Notes: a model not told the origin generated them from the letters alone. 32,610 nt of DNA from Dysgonomonas sp. 521 (GCF_010501055.1 NZ_QVMO01000047.1:1-32610), one strand, 5' to 3'; shown: positions 17,089 to 27,400, numbered from the stretch's first letter. Numbers and translations: made by a program.

Positions 17089-18386
17089 TTTGTCAAGTTA
17101 ACAGCCCCAGTGGAACCGCGCTTATATATTTGGGTTAATTTCATCTTATTTTTATTCTTACTTTTCGCATATATCTTCGGCATATAGACATAATACTTGT
17201 AGAATATGAAATAAAAGAATATGATATATAACACTAGATTCAAGTCGATAAAACCCTTCACATTCAAAGCCAGGGTGTAAACAAATATAGAGATGGGTGC
17301 AATATTCACTCCCCAGTCTTTGGTCTGACCCAGCTTGATAATGTACAACTGATACAAAAAGAAAGCCAGAGTGCCTATTATCCCCGAATAAAACAATAGT
17401 CTGCTATATCCGACATCACTACCGAAAAATTCAAGGGTACCTTCTCCGATTATCAAAACAGATAACTCTTTAGGGATTAAAAACATTTCGGACAAACCGC
17501 TGGAAGACCTCGTCTCTAAACGTCCATGTACAAACAAGTTGGTAAACAACTCAAAGGCCCAGTCGGAAAAACTGGAGAAATAAAACATGGCGAAAACATA
17601 GCCTCCTGCCATAAGGAATATAGAGGCTATAAAAAAAGTCTTAGCCTGCTTTTTCTCGGCCCTGTTATCCCACAGATATAATACAGCTATAACTCCAAAA
17701 CCCAAAGCCATACCAACAATCGTAGTACGGGCCATAAACAGGCCGATGTAAAAAATAAATACATACAGACCTGCAAGCAAGATAAATTCTTTTGCTTTCA
17801 GTTTCATCCGCATAAACAAGTATGATAAAAGAAGTAAACCTACTCCACTGATAGCTCCAGCTCCAAAAAATCCGATGCCATACCCCATGAGACGCTGGCT
17901 ACCTGCCTCATCCATGATTTCTTCGGTATAGTCTACCTTCATTTGCAGTGAATACAGAAAATTCTCTATGGGCTCGCTTATATACATCAGAAAGGCACAC
18001 AGCGACTGTAATGCTATAGCTGACACGATATATAGTAAAACGGTATTAAAGCTAGGCCTCTTATGAACTTTAAATATCAGCAACATAATAAGGTATGCTG
18101 TAAAAAACCAGGCGATCCTACTCTTTATATAATCGAACCAGAAATTATCATTTTGCAGATTATACCAGGTCGCGGTATAAAAAATCAAGCTTACTGCAAA
18201 GGTTGCGATCATCAAGTAAACCACTTCCCTGAACGGAAACCGGTGATATGCATAAAATCCCAAACCAACTAAACCCGACAGTGAAATAAAAGAAGAACCC
18301 CTTATATCCAAAGCCTGCGGATATAGATGGTAAAATGTTACCAATAAAGGGAGTAACATCGGCAGTATGTGCTTTAGCTTTGGCAT
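17085..18386 (-). CDS. O-antigen polymerase/ligase-like membrane protein (Wzy-like)
   Basis: The 433-residue protein has about ten to twelve membrane segments and one larger outward loop (about residues 265-315), the usual outline of Wzy polymerases and WaaL ligases. Sequence conservation in these families is low, and no strict motif can be claimed. The loop holds HGRLETRSSSGL, with arginines of the kind used by such enzymes. It would polymerise or ligate the repeat units on the periplasmic side. It is the third gene of the operon. The C-terminal tail is strongly basic. Confidence 0.75.
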   Translation of the reverse strand: MPKLKHILPMLLPLLVTFYHLYPQALDIRGSSFISLSGLVGLGFYAYHRFPFREVVYLMIATFAVSLIFYTATWYNLQNDNFWFDYIKSRIAWFFTAYLIMLLIFKVHKRPSFNTVLLYIVSAIALQSLCAFLMYISEPIENFLYSLQMKVDYTEEIMDEAGSQRLMGYGIGFFGAGAISGVGLLLLSYLFMRMKLKAKEFILLAGLYVFIFYIGLFMARTTIVGMALGFGVIAVLYLWDNRAEKKQAKTFFIASIFLMAGGYVFAMFYFSSFSDWAFELFTNLFVHGRLETRSSSGLSEMFLIPKELSVLIIGEGTLEFFGSDVGYSRLLFYSGIIGTLAFFLYQLYIIKLGQTKDWGVNIAPISIFVYTLALNVKGFIDLNLVLYIIFFYFIFYKYYVYMPKIYAKSKNKNKMKLTQIYKRGSTGAVNLTK

Positions 18387-18389
18387 ATC

Positions 18390-19454
18390 TTATCTGAATA
18401 CAAGTTTGTAAATAAGGGATTTTTTGTATTTGAGCCTAAAAGTACATTTTGTGTAAAAAATAACCAAATCTCTGGATGTATAATTTTCCCTCTTGTACAA
18501 AGATGAAGCTTCCATTTTCTTTATAACCTTCAGCCCGAGTTGTGAATTTGCGCACAGGCGCAACCATGTAAGCGACAAGAGTTGCTCCAGGTATACTTTG
18601 TCGCAAAAACCCTTCTCTTTATTCAGTTTCGATAAAGAAACCATAAAAGCTTCACATTTATCCAGATAATCGAATGTGGGATGTAAAGGGACACATTCTG
18701 CGACAGAGGCATATACATCTATAAAGTCATCATCGGCAGGCAATCCCAAATGCCTGCAATGAATTTTAAATACTCTTTTCTTATTTTCGGTTTGCAGGTC
18801 TTCATGCAATGACGATACCTGATACCGGTGAACCCGATACAACAGTAACGGCTCACTCAGGTTTGCCAGTTTCGTCTTATACATAGCTTCAGACCATAAA
18901 GCATAATCTTCGACATGCAAATATTCGGGTTCAAACTTCAATCCTAATTCTGTAAAAACACGCTTGCGGATCATTACAGCCGGATGGCAGATACCGGAAC
19001 GGAACAACATGTATGCCCGAAGTTGCTCATCGTGTAAAGGGCTATGATTTAAATCCTTCTTATCCGGATTTTCGGAACGGAACGCATAGAATTGAGTGCT
19101 TACGATATCATGATCGGGATGTTTTTCCAAAAAATCAACTTCTTTTTCTATACGTGTAGGCAACGAGATGTCATCAGCATCCATACGGGCTATATAATCC
19201 CCATTGCAAAGCGCAATACCTTTATTCAGGGTCTTTATCAGCTTCAGGTTTTCTTCATTGGTCACAATCTTCATCCGCGAATCTGCTGAAGCTAATTTTT
19301 CTAACAACTCCCCTGTACGATCGGTTGAACAATCATTTATCGCTATAATTTCCAGATTAGGATATGTTTGGTTACGGATTGAGTTTACAGCCTCTTCCAC
19401 ATATCTTTCTACATTATAGCAAGGGATTAATACCGAAACTAAAGGCCAATTCAT
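18390..19454 (-). CDS. GT2-family glycosyltransferase
   Basis: The 354-residue protein has a classical GT-A family 2 domain at residues 1-220: VSVLIPCYNVERYVEEAV opening, INDCSTDRT (donor-base binding), and DYIARMDADDIS with the DxD-type metal site. A C-terminal ~120 residues of unknown role follow. No membrane segment is seen. The sugar added is unknown. Its ATG overlaps the stop of the upstream GT4 gene by one base, so the two are translationally coupled. Confidence 0.92.
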   Translation of the reverse strand: MNWPLVSVLIPCYNVERYVEEAVNSIRNQTYPNLEIIAINDCSTDRTGELLEKLASADSRMKIVTNEENLKLIKTLNKGIALCNGDYIARMDADDISLPTRIEKEVDFLEKHPDHDIVSTQFYAFRSENPDKKDLNHSPLHDEQLRAYMLFRSGICHPAVMIRKRVFTELGLKFEPEYLHVEDYALWSEAMYKTKLANLSEPLLLYRVHRYQVSSLHEDLQTENKKRVFKIHCRHLGLPADDDFIDVYASVAECVPLHPTFDYLDKCEAFMVSLSKLNKEKGFCDKVYLEQLLSLTWLRLCANSQLGLKVIKKMEASSLYKRENYTSRDLVIFYTKCTFRLKYKKSLIYKLVFR

Positions 19455-20515
19455 TATTTATTTGCTACTATTGTGTTAAAGACAGCCTTATAGCTATCTA
19501 CCATCTTCTCTATTGTAAAGTTATCAAGATACGACTGTCTTGCGCATTCCGACATCGCACCTTGTATAGTTGAATCAGACAGGATATATTCTATTTTGTC
19601 TTCAAACAGAGTTACTTCATTATCAATGGCAAAGCCGTTACTCCCATCCAGCACCTCCGTTATACCGCCCACTGCCGATGCTACCACAGGCACACCGAAA
19701 GCCAGCGCTTCGAGTATCGACATAGGCAGGCCTTCGTAATTGGAAGGAAGGATAAATATATCCGCATAGCGCAAATAAAAGAATGCCGAATGGATCTCCC
19801 CCAGACAGAATACATTGGGGGGCAAGCCTTCCATATCTTCTTTATTCCCTATCCAGACAAAGGCATATTGAGGCATATTCCGGGCAATATCAAGAAAAAG
19901 ATCAAATTTTTTCTGTTTTGATATCCTTGATATACACATTATTATTTTAGGATAATCAGCCTTGATACGCTCTAAGCTCTTCGTCAGGTCGTCGCTAATA
20001 TCTTTATCTGTAATGTAATGATCTGTAACACCGTTATATATCCTTTCCACATTTTTGTAGATATTTTCCTCTTTCATCATATCTACATCATACTGGCTAA
20101 CGCCTATAATACGGAAGGCCCTGTTTTTCAAAAACTTCTCTATTGTCAGAAATCGATGAAAGGCTGTCCTGATCGAATCGAAGCCATGTACCGTATATAC
20201 TACTTTTTTACGGCTAAAGGCCAAACGTCCAAGCACACCCATCTTTGATGAATGCAAGTGAACAACATCCGGTTTGTATTTAATCCGATAATAGAACAAT
20301 TTAAACAGAAGGATTATATCTTTGATAGAGACCGACTTACGATGGTCGTTCAATTTTATACGGGTAAAATTATCGCCCAAACAACTCCAGGCTTCCCCAT
20401 TCCCTCCATAAAACAGATACAGTTCATTCTCCGGACTAAGATTTTTTACCAGATCTGCGACAATAGTTTGAGCTCCACCGTATTCAGAAACTGTTATAAT
20501 CTGGAAAATCTTCAT
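19454..20515 (-). CDS. GT4-family glycosyltransferase, first gene of the glycan operon
   Basis: The 353-residue GT-B protein begins MKIFQIITVSEYGGAQTIV, a glycine-rich acceptor-side loop of GT4 enzymes, and has VHLHSSKMGVLGRLA (about 95-109) and the donor-side EX7E motif in NYEGLPMSILEALAFGVPVV. It is related in outline to transferases that act on undecaprenyl-linked sugars, but the donor is not known. A -7 promoter element lies about 33 bases upstream. No flippase or initiating phosphoglycosyltransferase is found in the window. Confidence 0.9.
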   Translation of the reverse strand: MKIFQIITVSEYGGAQTIVADLVKNLSPENELYLFYGGNGEAWSCLGDNFTRIKLNDHRKSVSIKDIILLFKLFYYRIKYKPDVVHLHSSKMGVLGRLAFSRKKVVYTVHGFDSIRTAFHRFLTIEKFLKNRAFRIIGVSQYDVDMMKEENIYKNVERIYNGVTDHYITDKDISDDLTKSLERIKADYPKIIMCISRISKQKKFDLFLDIARNMPQYAFVWIGNKEDMEGLPPNVFCLGEIHSAFFYLRYADIFILPSNYEGLPMSILEALAFGVPVVASAVGGITEVLDGSNGFAIDNEVTLFEDKIEYILSDSTIQGAMSECARQSYLDNFTIEKMVDSYKAVFNTIVANK

Positions 20516-20547
20516 ATAAAGGATAGTATATTCTCATTTAATTACTA

Positions 20548-20555
20548 CAAAGATA
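20548..20555 (-). promoter_or_regulatory. -7 promoter element of the glycan operon
   Basis: On the minus strand TATCTTTG is an exact match to TAnnTTTG, in the gap between pnuT and the first glycosyltransferase. The -33 region is poor, with no TTTG at the right distance. The predicted leader is about 25 bases. Confidence 0.5.
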
Positions 20556-20622
20556 ATATTTTTATGTATCCCTCATATTAGATATTTTTCTTTTATAACA
20601 TATTACTCAATTTATTATGGTA

Positions 20623-21210
20623 TTACACCAGTTTCTTCCACTTGAAATATCCCATAACGGAAACTACAAAGAATATCATAAACAGGCATCCGGACATAAC
20701 ATCATGCTGTACAAACAACAATATGCAGGATATCAGATTTGCAGGGATTACAAGCAGCCACTGCTCCACCCATTTTCGGGAAATCATCCACAGGGCTACA
20801 ATATTCAGGGATGTTGTCAGGGAATCCCCGATAGTGATGAATGTATTGTTCCCGCTGAACTGTATAAGGATAAAATAGATCAGCCCGAAAATAAGTATAA
20901 CACCCAACGATACAGGCAGGATAAAGTGTTTTCCGGCATGCGATATTATTTCATCGCCGGTCTCCCTATCCCTGTTGCGAAACACCCATACGACCCATCC
21001 ATATACAGAGGCCAGCAAAAAGTATATATATATAGCCATACTGGCATACAACTGCGTACTGTAAAATATATAGATATAGAATGCCGCCATTACAATACTC
21101 GCCGCCCACATCCATACATTAGCCTTATATTCCAGAAAAAGGAAAATAAGTCCTATTATCGCTCCCGCTATACTGACCCAGTTACTCGCTATAAAATCTA
21201 TCATAATCAT
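20623..21210 (-). CDS. pnuT: PnuC-family thiamine transporter (PnuT)
   Basis: PnuC-type carriers move vitamins across the inner membrane by facilitated diffusion, trapped by phosphorylation inside. This 195-residue protein has about seven membrane segments and the family's WxxW-like core (YGWVVWVFR), and ends FKWKKLV. A second Met at residue 3 is an equally good start. The family includes nicotinamide riboside, riboflavin and thiamine members. The TPP riboswitch and TonB receptor directly upstream on the same strand make thiamine the likely cargo. A thiamine pyrophosphokinase gene, often third in this unit in Bacteroides, is absent here. Confidence 0.88.
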   Translation of the reverse strand: MIMIDFIASNWVSIAGAIIGLIFLFLEYKANVWMWAASIVMAAFYIYIFYSTQLYASMAIYIYFLLASVYGWVVWVFRNRDRETGDEIISHAGKHFILPVSLGVILIFGLIYFILIQFSGNNTFITIGDSLTTSLNIVALWMISRKWVEQWLLVIPANLISCILLFVQHDVMSGCLFMIFFVVSVMGYFKWKKLV

Positions 21211-21218
21211 ATATAAAT

Positions 21219-21271
21219 GGCCTCCCCAACCCCTCCAAAGGAGGGGCTAATCTCTCCCCTTAGGGGAGGCC
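21219..21271. repeat. GC-rich interspersed hairpin repeat
   Basis: A perfect outer stem GGCCTCCCC/GGGGAGGCC (21219-21227 with 21263-21271) encloses a perfect inner hairpin CCCCTCC/GGAGGGG (21230-21236 with 21240-21246, loop AAA). CTCCCC/GGGGAG (21254-21259 with 21263-21268) gives a competing stem. It sits in the 76-base gap between the TonB receptor and pnuT, in the same transcript. A half copy forms the 3' end of the gene at 13922. Confidence 0.8.
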
Positions 21272-21286
21272 GGATGAAACTGTATG

Positions 21287-23509
21287 TCAAAATCTATACC
21301 TGATCTTACCCATCAGATTTGCTCCTGCCTGAGGATACAGACCTTTATAAACGGCTTGAGTACCATCCGCAAATTTAGAGGTATCCACCCATGCATTCGC
21401 ACTGTATTTGACACTCGCTAAGTTATTAATAAAAAACTGGAAATCGAATTTACCAATCTTATTTGCATCCAACGTATATGAGGCTGCAAAATCTGTAACA
21501 AAATAATCCTGCAAGCGGTTGTCTCTATTGGATGTATTGTCATAATACATTTTACCTACATATTTATTGATAAAGGAGAAGCTTATATCCTCTTTTTCGA
21601 ATGGCCTGAATGTAACGCTAAAGCTACCCACTGCCTTAGGCGAAAAAGAAATATCTGTAGACTTAAACGTTTCCGAAACCTGTCCCAGATAATTCCAATC
21701 TGTCTGGTTATCATACTGGTTATAGTAAACGGTATAATCCTTTATCTTATTGCGGCTCAGGGTCAGGTTACCATTCAGTTGCAGCCAGTATGTCGGAGTA
21801 TACGACAAAGCCAGCTCTACACCCGTGCGGTAGCTATCGGGTACGTTTTCCTGTAGTTTATACCCTATATCATTTAACTTACCTGTTTGTACCAACTGGT
21901 CTTTGTAATTCATATAATAAAAGTTAGCGCTGAAAGCGACAACTGAATTCGCATATTTATATCCCAGTTCATAATCATATAACCGTTCCGATGTAATACT
22001 ACGGCTCGCTCCTCCTTTAAGCGATTCTTTGAGGTCGGCGCGAAGAGGCTCCCTGTTTGAGATGCCGAACGAACCATAAAGTTCGTTATACCCGGCAAAA
22101 CGGAAAGACAATCCTCCTTTGGGATTAATAAAATTGTAATAGTTCTTATTCGTCAAATCCATCAGGTCGTCATCCAATCCCCTCATCTGGTAATCGATGT
22201 ACCGCCCCTGCACTTCAGCAAATAAAGACAGGTTATCCAACGGCCTGTATTCGGCTTTGAAGAAAGCGTTAAAGTCTTGCTTCACTGCAGAATTACGGTA
22301 CCATTCATATCCGGCAGGAATATCCTCGTTATGCTTTACCCACAGGATACGCCCGTAGTGCACTCCGTCATAATAACTGTACATACTGCCAAGTACCAGA
22401 TTTAGTTTTCCAAGCGTATAATCCAGGTTGAAACCGCCGACATAGAAGTCGTTACGCATCAATTTACGCAATGTAAGGTCGGAACTGGTATAGGTTGAAC
22501 TTCCTATAACCTGCTCGTCTAACCCAAAGTTACTAAAAGATTTACCTACCTTATAGTTTTCGTAATAACCATATCCATGATTATAACTCAGGTTTACATT
22601 CAGTGTCAGAGAGTGGCTCAGATAGCGGGAATAAATCAGTTGCCCGATATTGGAATAATAGTTATCCGTTTCATTATCATAATAACGGATATTGCCGTTG
22701 TCGTCAGTATATTGTCCCGCAGAATTGTAGCGGCGGTCTACAAACAGCATTGCCGGATCAATCCCTTCCCATGTGATCCCCGTATGTTGGATGCCATTCA
22801 TATAAATGAGGCGTATCAACTGATTATCTGAATAATGGGATAAAGCCGCATATAGATTTTTGTGGTCTACCTTCCCGTTGCGGATATACCCGTCACTCTT
22901 TACGTATGAATACCGGGCATCGAAAGACAGTCCGTTTTTCATAATGCCTGTACCTGCCGCGCCCGACAGCAATAATGTATTATACTGCCCGTACGCCGTG
23001 GAAATATCGGCATAAGGCTTCGGCCTGCCGCCCAATGTCTGCATGGAGACACTGGCGCCGAAAGAGGCTGTCCCGTTTGTCGAAGTTCCTACTCCCCGTT
23101 GTACCTGCATGCTTTGCAGCGAATTAGACAAATCAGGCAGATTTACCCAATAGACCTCCTGACTTTCAGGGTTATTCAGCGGCATTCCATTCAGGGTCAC
23201 ATTTATACGGCTGGCATCCGTACCCCGAATACGGAGTGCTGTATTACCTGCGGCCGTTCCCCCTTCGGTATACGAAACTACAGACGGCAGTGCCTGTAGT
23301 ATAGCAGGAATATTCTTTGCTGCGTTGTCTTCCTTTATCTGTGCCTCGGTCACATTACTATATGCTATTGGCGCATTCTGGCTGACACGGGTCGCGGATA
23401 CGACAACCTCTTCCAGTTTAACAACTTTCAGACTGTCCGCTTTTTGTTGTGCTTTAGCTCCTGCACCTCCTAACAAGAGAATAGAGAGAATAATAAATAC
23501 CTTTTTCAT
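21287..23509 (-). CDS. TonB-dependent outer-membrane receptor, thiamine uptake
   Basis: The 740-residue product is a TonB-dependent receptor: signal peptide to about residue 20 (AKA end), a TonB box-like EEVVVSATR (33-41), a plug domain to about 160 (RIRGTDASRINVTLNGMPLN, then VQRGVGTSTNG), and a beta barrel that ends GKIRYRF with the terminal Phe typical of outer-membrane proteins. There is no SusC-type N-terminal extension and no SusD partner. It takes up its ligand at the outer membrane with energy from TonB. The TPP riboswitch in its leader identifies the ligand as thiamine or a phosphate of it (inference from established riboswitch biology). Confidence 0.93.
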   Translation of the reverse strand: MKKVFIILSILLLGGAGAKAQQKADSLKVVKLEEVVVSATRVSQNAPIAYSNVTEAQIKEDNAAKNIPAILQALPSVVSYTEGGTAAGNTALRIRGTDASRINVTLNGMPLNNPESQEVYWVNLPDLSNSLQSMQVQRGVGTSTNGTASFGASVSMQTLGGRPKPYADISTAYGQYNTLLLSGAAGTGIMKNGLSFDARYSYVKSDGYIRNGKVDHKNLYAALSHYSDNQLIRLIYMNGIQHTGITWEGIDPAMLFVDRRYNSAGQYTDDNGNIRYYDNETDNYYSNIGQLIYSRYLSHSLTLNVNLSYNHGYGYYENYKVGKSFSNFGLDEQVIGSSTYTSSDLTLRKLMRNDFYVGGFNLDYTLGKLNLVLGSMYSYYDGVHYGRILWVKHNEDIPAGYEWYRNSAVKQDFNAFFKAEYRPLDNLSLFAEVQGRYIDYQMRGLDDDLMDLTNKNYYNFINPKGGLSFRFAGYNELYGSFGISNREPLRADLKESLKGGASRSITSERLYDYELGYKYANSVVAFSANFYYMNYKDQLVQTGKLNDIGYKLQENVPDSYRTGVELALSYTPTYWLQLNGNLTLSRNKIKDYTVYYNQYDNQTDWNYLGQVSETFKSTDISFSPKAVGSFSVTFRPFEKEDISFSFINKYVGKMYYDNTSNRDNRLQDYFVTDFAASYTLDANKIGKFDFQFFINNLASVKYSANAWVDTSKFADGTQAVYKGLYPQAGANLMGKIRYRF

Positions 23510-23625
23510 TTACAATTTTTAAATTAAACCGGACACATCCGATGTCCTGATGTTAAACAAAAAAGGGGTTTTGATAAGATGATTTCCCGAATTTTAAAGA
23601 TATGCTTACGCGCGATTGCATATTT

Positions 23626-23706
23626 CCTTTCCCTACGCCGGCATTACCCGGATCAGGTTTTATGGGTGTGATCTCAGCCCGTTATATTAAGGCACCCCTA
23701 AGATTT
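23626..23706 (-). promoter_or_regulatory. TPP riboswitch (THI element)
   Basis: On the minus strand the conserved THI-box pieces occur in order: TTAGGGGTGCC, then GGGCTGAGATCACACCC, then ACCTGATCCGGGTAATGCC, then GGCGTAGGGAAA. These form the pyrimidine- and pyrophosphate-sensor arms of the TPP aptamer. It lies about 115 bases before the receptor start. No strong terminator hairpin with a T-tract follows, although a short GGACA/TGTCC stem occurs near 23531-23547, so control of translation start is more likely than early termination. Confidence 0.95.
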
Positions 23707-23712
23707 AGGGTT

Positions 23713-23720
23713 CAAAGATA
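23713..23720 (-). promoter_or_regulatory. -7 promoter element of the thiamine unit
   Basis: On the minus strand TATCTTTG exactly matches TAnnTTTG and lies just upstream of the TPP riboswitch, so transcription would start near the first base of the aptamer. The -33 element is not clear. The remainder of the 345-base gap (23721-23827) is AT-rich, shared with the divergent promoter at 23828. Confidence 0.55.
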
Positions 23721-23827
23721 ATTAATTTATCTTAATGAATAACTATTCTTCTTTCATAAATTTTTTCTATATCTATCATCTTAGATGTTACAAAAACCTT
23801 TTTTTATAGTCATATATATAAAATTAT

Positions 23828-23835
23828 TACCTTTG
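23828..23835 (+). promoter_or_regulatory. -7 promoter element of the lipoprotein/helicase unit
   Basis: TACCTTTG is an exact match to TAnnTTTG, 19 bases before the ATG at 23855. A T-rich stretch lies at the -33 position without an exact TTTG. Confidence 0.5.
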
Positions 23836-23854
23836 TCTCTAAATTAAAAAAATT

Positions 23855-24403
23855 ATGAAACAGTACAAGAACAAACTTTTCGCGGTATTACTCACAATTT
23901 TCACTCTGGTAGCATTCTCATCGTGTCACGATGACGATTACGAATGGAGACGCGGCACACTAAATTTCAGCACAGAGCTCGATGATGAACCTATATATAC
24001 CGATAATAGGGGGCGGTTTAGTTTTTATTATAACTTAGCAGCCGAAGATATCGGAGGAATAAATGCACGCGCATTAGACATTGTCGATGTAAGATCATAT
24101 GAGTCCGAAGTCTTCCTTTTCTATGGTGAATTATTCAGACCTAACGATCTAATAAATATCACATTGGAGGCTGATGGCGTAACCCCACGCACGCTAAGAA
24201 TGATAGTTAACGATAATAGGGAAGCGGTGGTAATAGATGCAGATCATTCTTTACTAGTACAATTTATGTGTGATATGGCATATAATTTAGCTCGTAGAGG
24301 TCAGCTTAAATTTTATATCGACGGAGAACTGCTCAATACACCTCAACACACCTATTTCGACTTTGAGGTTAGAAATGATTTTGACTTCCAAATCAGATAC
24401 TAA
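23855..24403 (+). CDS. small lipoprotein of unknown function
   Basis: The 182-residue protein has a lipoprotein signal: MKQYKNK, a hydrophobic segment (8-20) and the lipobox FSSC (21-24), followed by His-Asp-Asp-Asp. Acidic residues after the cysteine fit surface export in Bacteroidetes. The mature part looks beta-rich, with FYYNLAAEDIGGINARALDIVDV and a closing FDFEVRNDFDFQIRY. I recognise no domain. It is the first gene before the nuclease-helicase, whose preferred ATG lies seven bases past its stop, so the two are very likely co-transcribed, an unusual pairing. Confidence 0.8.
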   Translation: MKQYKNKLFAVLLTIFTLVAFSSCHDDDYEWRRGTLNFSTELDDEPIYTDNRGRFSFYYNLAAEDIGGINARALDIVDVRSYESEVFLFYGELFRPNDLINITLEADGVTPRTLRMIVNDNREAVVIDADHSLLVQFMCDMAYNLARRGQLKFYIDGELLNTPQHTYFDFEVRNDFDFQIRY

Positions 24404-24410
24404 TGAGACC

Positions 24411-27400
24411 ATGTCTGATAATACACAAATATTATTATCCGACTATCTCACCGAGATATCCCAAATAGATGAATCCAATCTATCTTTAAGAAATAAATAT
24501 ATCTGCCTGAAACAGATACTGGAAAGAAGCTGCAAAGAAATCACGCGAAGTGAATCTTTGCAGTTTCCTTCTTTATTCTCGCGGCTGGTATTTATTTCCC
24601 AGAAATACGGATTACCCAAACAACTGGAATGGAGGCTGCAAACCATCCGCATCAAAAGTTCATTCCTGTTAAAAGATGAGAACAACCTCATCTATCCCGC
24701 GCAATATCAGCAGGCTAAACAAGCGTTGGAAAACTTCTTCCTCTTTCTGCAAGGCGAGTCGCTACCATCAGGGATACCTGCCGGAACTGAAGCCGAAGAC
24801 AAAGACAAAGAAACATTATCCCCCGACAGGATACGGGTGCAGGTGTTGGATATCGATAAGGAGAATGAACTCCTGCTTTGCCAATCCGATGCCCTGACAG
24901 GTGAAACAATAAAGGTCAGATACAATGTACCATCCGTAAATGAAGTTTTCAACCCGACTACAGGCCGCCTGTGGACAGGGGCTCAGCTAAACCTTATCGA
25001 TGTAAAAAAGGACGATGCCGGACATTATATCCCCCGCATATTTGTCCTTGAACCCGATTACCTGATAGATGCTTCGGCCATCGCGGAATGTTTCCAGATG
25101 TATGGAAGTTCGTACCTGCATTATTTCCGCAGGAAGTTCGAACCCAATGTGAATACACATTACATCCTGCTGGGTAATCTGGCTAACTTCTTTCTGGACG
25201 AACTTATCTACGCGGAGAACCCCGGAAGCCTGAAATTTGAGGATGTATTTATGAAATCGTTCAGGCAAATGCCCTTCGAATATGCGTCCTGCAAAGATAT
25301 AAGGGAAAACGATGATTTTCGCAACTTCATGCTCAGGGCAGAAAGCCAGTTCGATAACATCAGGCGGGTCGTATTACACGATATGCCCGCCAACGGATTC
25401 GATACTACGGCCTGCACATTAGAACCCTCTTTCTTCTGCGAAAAATACGGCTTTCAGGGAAGGCTCGACTTACTGCAACTATCGGATGAAGAAAATGGCA
25501 CAGACCGCATTATAGAGCTGAAATCCGGCAAGCCACCTTATCCGCGCGAAGATGTATCAAAAATAGCTTTGAACCACGAGACGCAAACGGTCGTTTACCG
25601 CTTGATGATACAGAGCGTATTCGGCAAAGATGCACGCCATATATACCCTACTATCTTATACTCCAGCGCCGGCAACGCGGGCGAGAATATACGCTTTGCC
25701 GCCAGGTACCGCCAGTTGGAAAAGGAGATTATCAATACCCGAAACCTGATAGTAGCTACCGAACACGACCTGTATTCGGGAGATATACAAACAGCGGAAA
25801 AGACATTCAAAGAACTCTTTAACCTTGATAATTACGGCAAGGTACCGCAATTCTTTACAGATAAGTTGAACGAACTTAAAGATGTACTCGACAACTCTAC
25901 CGCGCTGGAACGGACATACCTTTACCGTTATATCAACTTTGTAGCACGCGAACTGTACCTGCAAAAAGCAGGGGATGAAAACGCGGATACGGCCATGAGC
26001 GTTTCCGCCCTGTGGAATACTACATTCGCCGAACGGAAAGAGGCTCTGGACTTAATCGTCGACCTCGAAATAGAACATATCGACGATAGCGGGCGCGATA
26101 TGGTTATCCGGTTCAAACGGCTGTCGCCTCAAGACTGCGTCAACTTCCGTGAGGGCGAAATCTGCATTTTGTACCCCAAAGAACACGAAGAAGACACTGT
26201 GCTCACAAACCAGATACTGAAAGGCACTGTGGTGGAAATCTCCACGCTGCATGTAACCTTGCGCTTCAGGTATAAGCAGCGAAGCAGGACTTTCTTTTCG
26301 CGGTACAAGCGTTGGGCTGTAGAGCATGACAAACTCGACCACAGTTACAACACCATGTACAGGAGTCTTTTCAGCTTCCTGAAAGCTACAGCCTCAAAGA
26401 AAGATTTGCTCTTGGGGCTGAGAAAGCCACATTCTACATACCAACAAACGACCGACAACGATACTCCGACAAAGGAGCAGAAAAGGGTGGCAGTCATAGA
26501 CAAGGCGCTTGCCTCCCAAGATTACTTCCTTATAGTAGGGCCTCCCGGAACCGGAAAGACATCCATCTTTGCCAGGCAACTCATAGAGCGGTTGTATGCC
26601 GAAAAGAATACAAATATCCTTGTGATAGCCTATACCAACCGTGCTGTAGATGAGCTTTGCAACGCTATTTGCCGTAGTTTCTCCGAAGAAGAATCCTCCT
26701 GCGACAAATACATACGCATCGGCTCCGAACTATCCTGCGGAGAGGTATACCGCCACAGGTTGCTACAGAACATCTCATACCAGGCTAAGAACCGGAAAGG
26801 GTTGTTACAGGTTATCGATTCCACGCGCATCTTTGTGGGCACTTTAGCATCTATTGCCGGAAAACCCGAACTGTTCGACCTGAAACATTTCAATATTGCG
26901 ATTATCGATGAGGCTTCCCAGATTCTGGAGCCGCAGGTAATAGACATCCTGCCCCAACTGGATAGATTCATTATGATAGGCGACCATAAGCAACTATCGA
27001 CCATTACCTTGCAGAACGAATACAAATCGAAGGTGGATAATGAACTGCTGAATGGTATAGAGTTATACGACTGCCGCGAATCCCTTTTCGAACGGCTGTT
27101 CCGTATCTGTATCAAACAGGGCTGGACGCATGCTTATGATACACTGACCTATCACGGACGGATGCACCAAAATATAGCGGAACTTGTAAACGCGCATTTT
27201 TATGACAATATATTAAAGACCGCGACAGACAGGCAGCACGCCCCTCTAAATTATCCTGTATCTGACATTACAGACAAGTACCAAAGCCTGATAGCAAATA
27301 AACGTGTGGCCTTTATCAGAGTAAGGGAAGCGGACAACGCCAACATATCCGACAAGACCAATACTGCGGAAGCCGATACTGTAATTTCCCTGATTACCGC

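Noticed and set aside
20623..21210. Nicotinamide riboside transporter (PnuC) as the specific function
   Set aside because: The TPP riboswitch and thiamine-type TonB receptor upstream make thiamine the better cargo.
20617..21216. Long plus-strand ORF opposite pnuT
   Set aside because: Its translation is rich in Tyr, His and Gln with no hydrophobic core, and it mirrors the well-supported PnuC-family gene on the other strand.
23521..23625. Rho-independent terminator as the riboswitch expression platform
   Set aside because: Only a short GGACA/TGTCC stem is present, without a T-tract.
24363..24410. TTG or ATG start that would extend the helicase into the lipoprotein gene
   Set aside because: The extension has no recognisable sequence and lies inside another gene; the ATG at 24411 follows the stop at a normal spacing.
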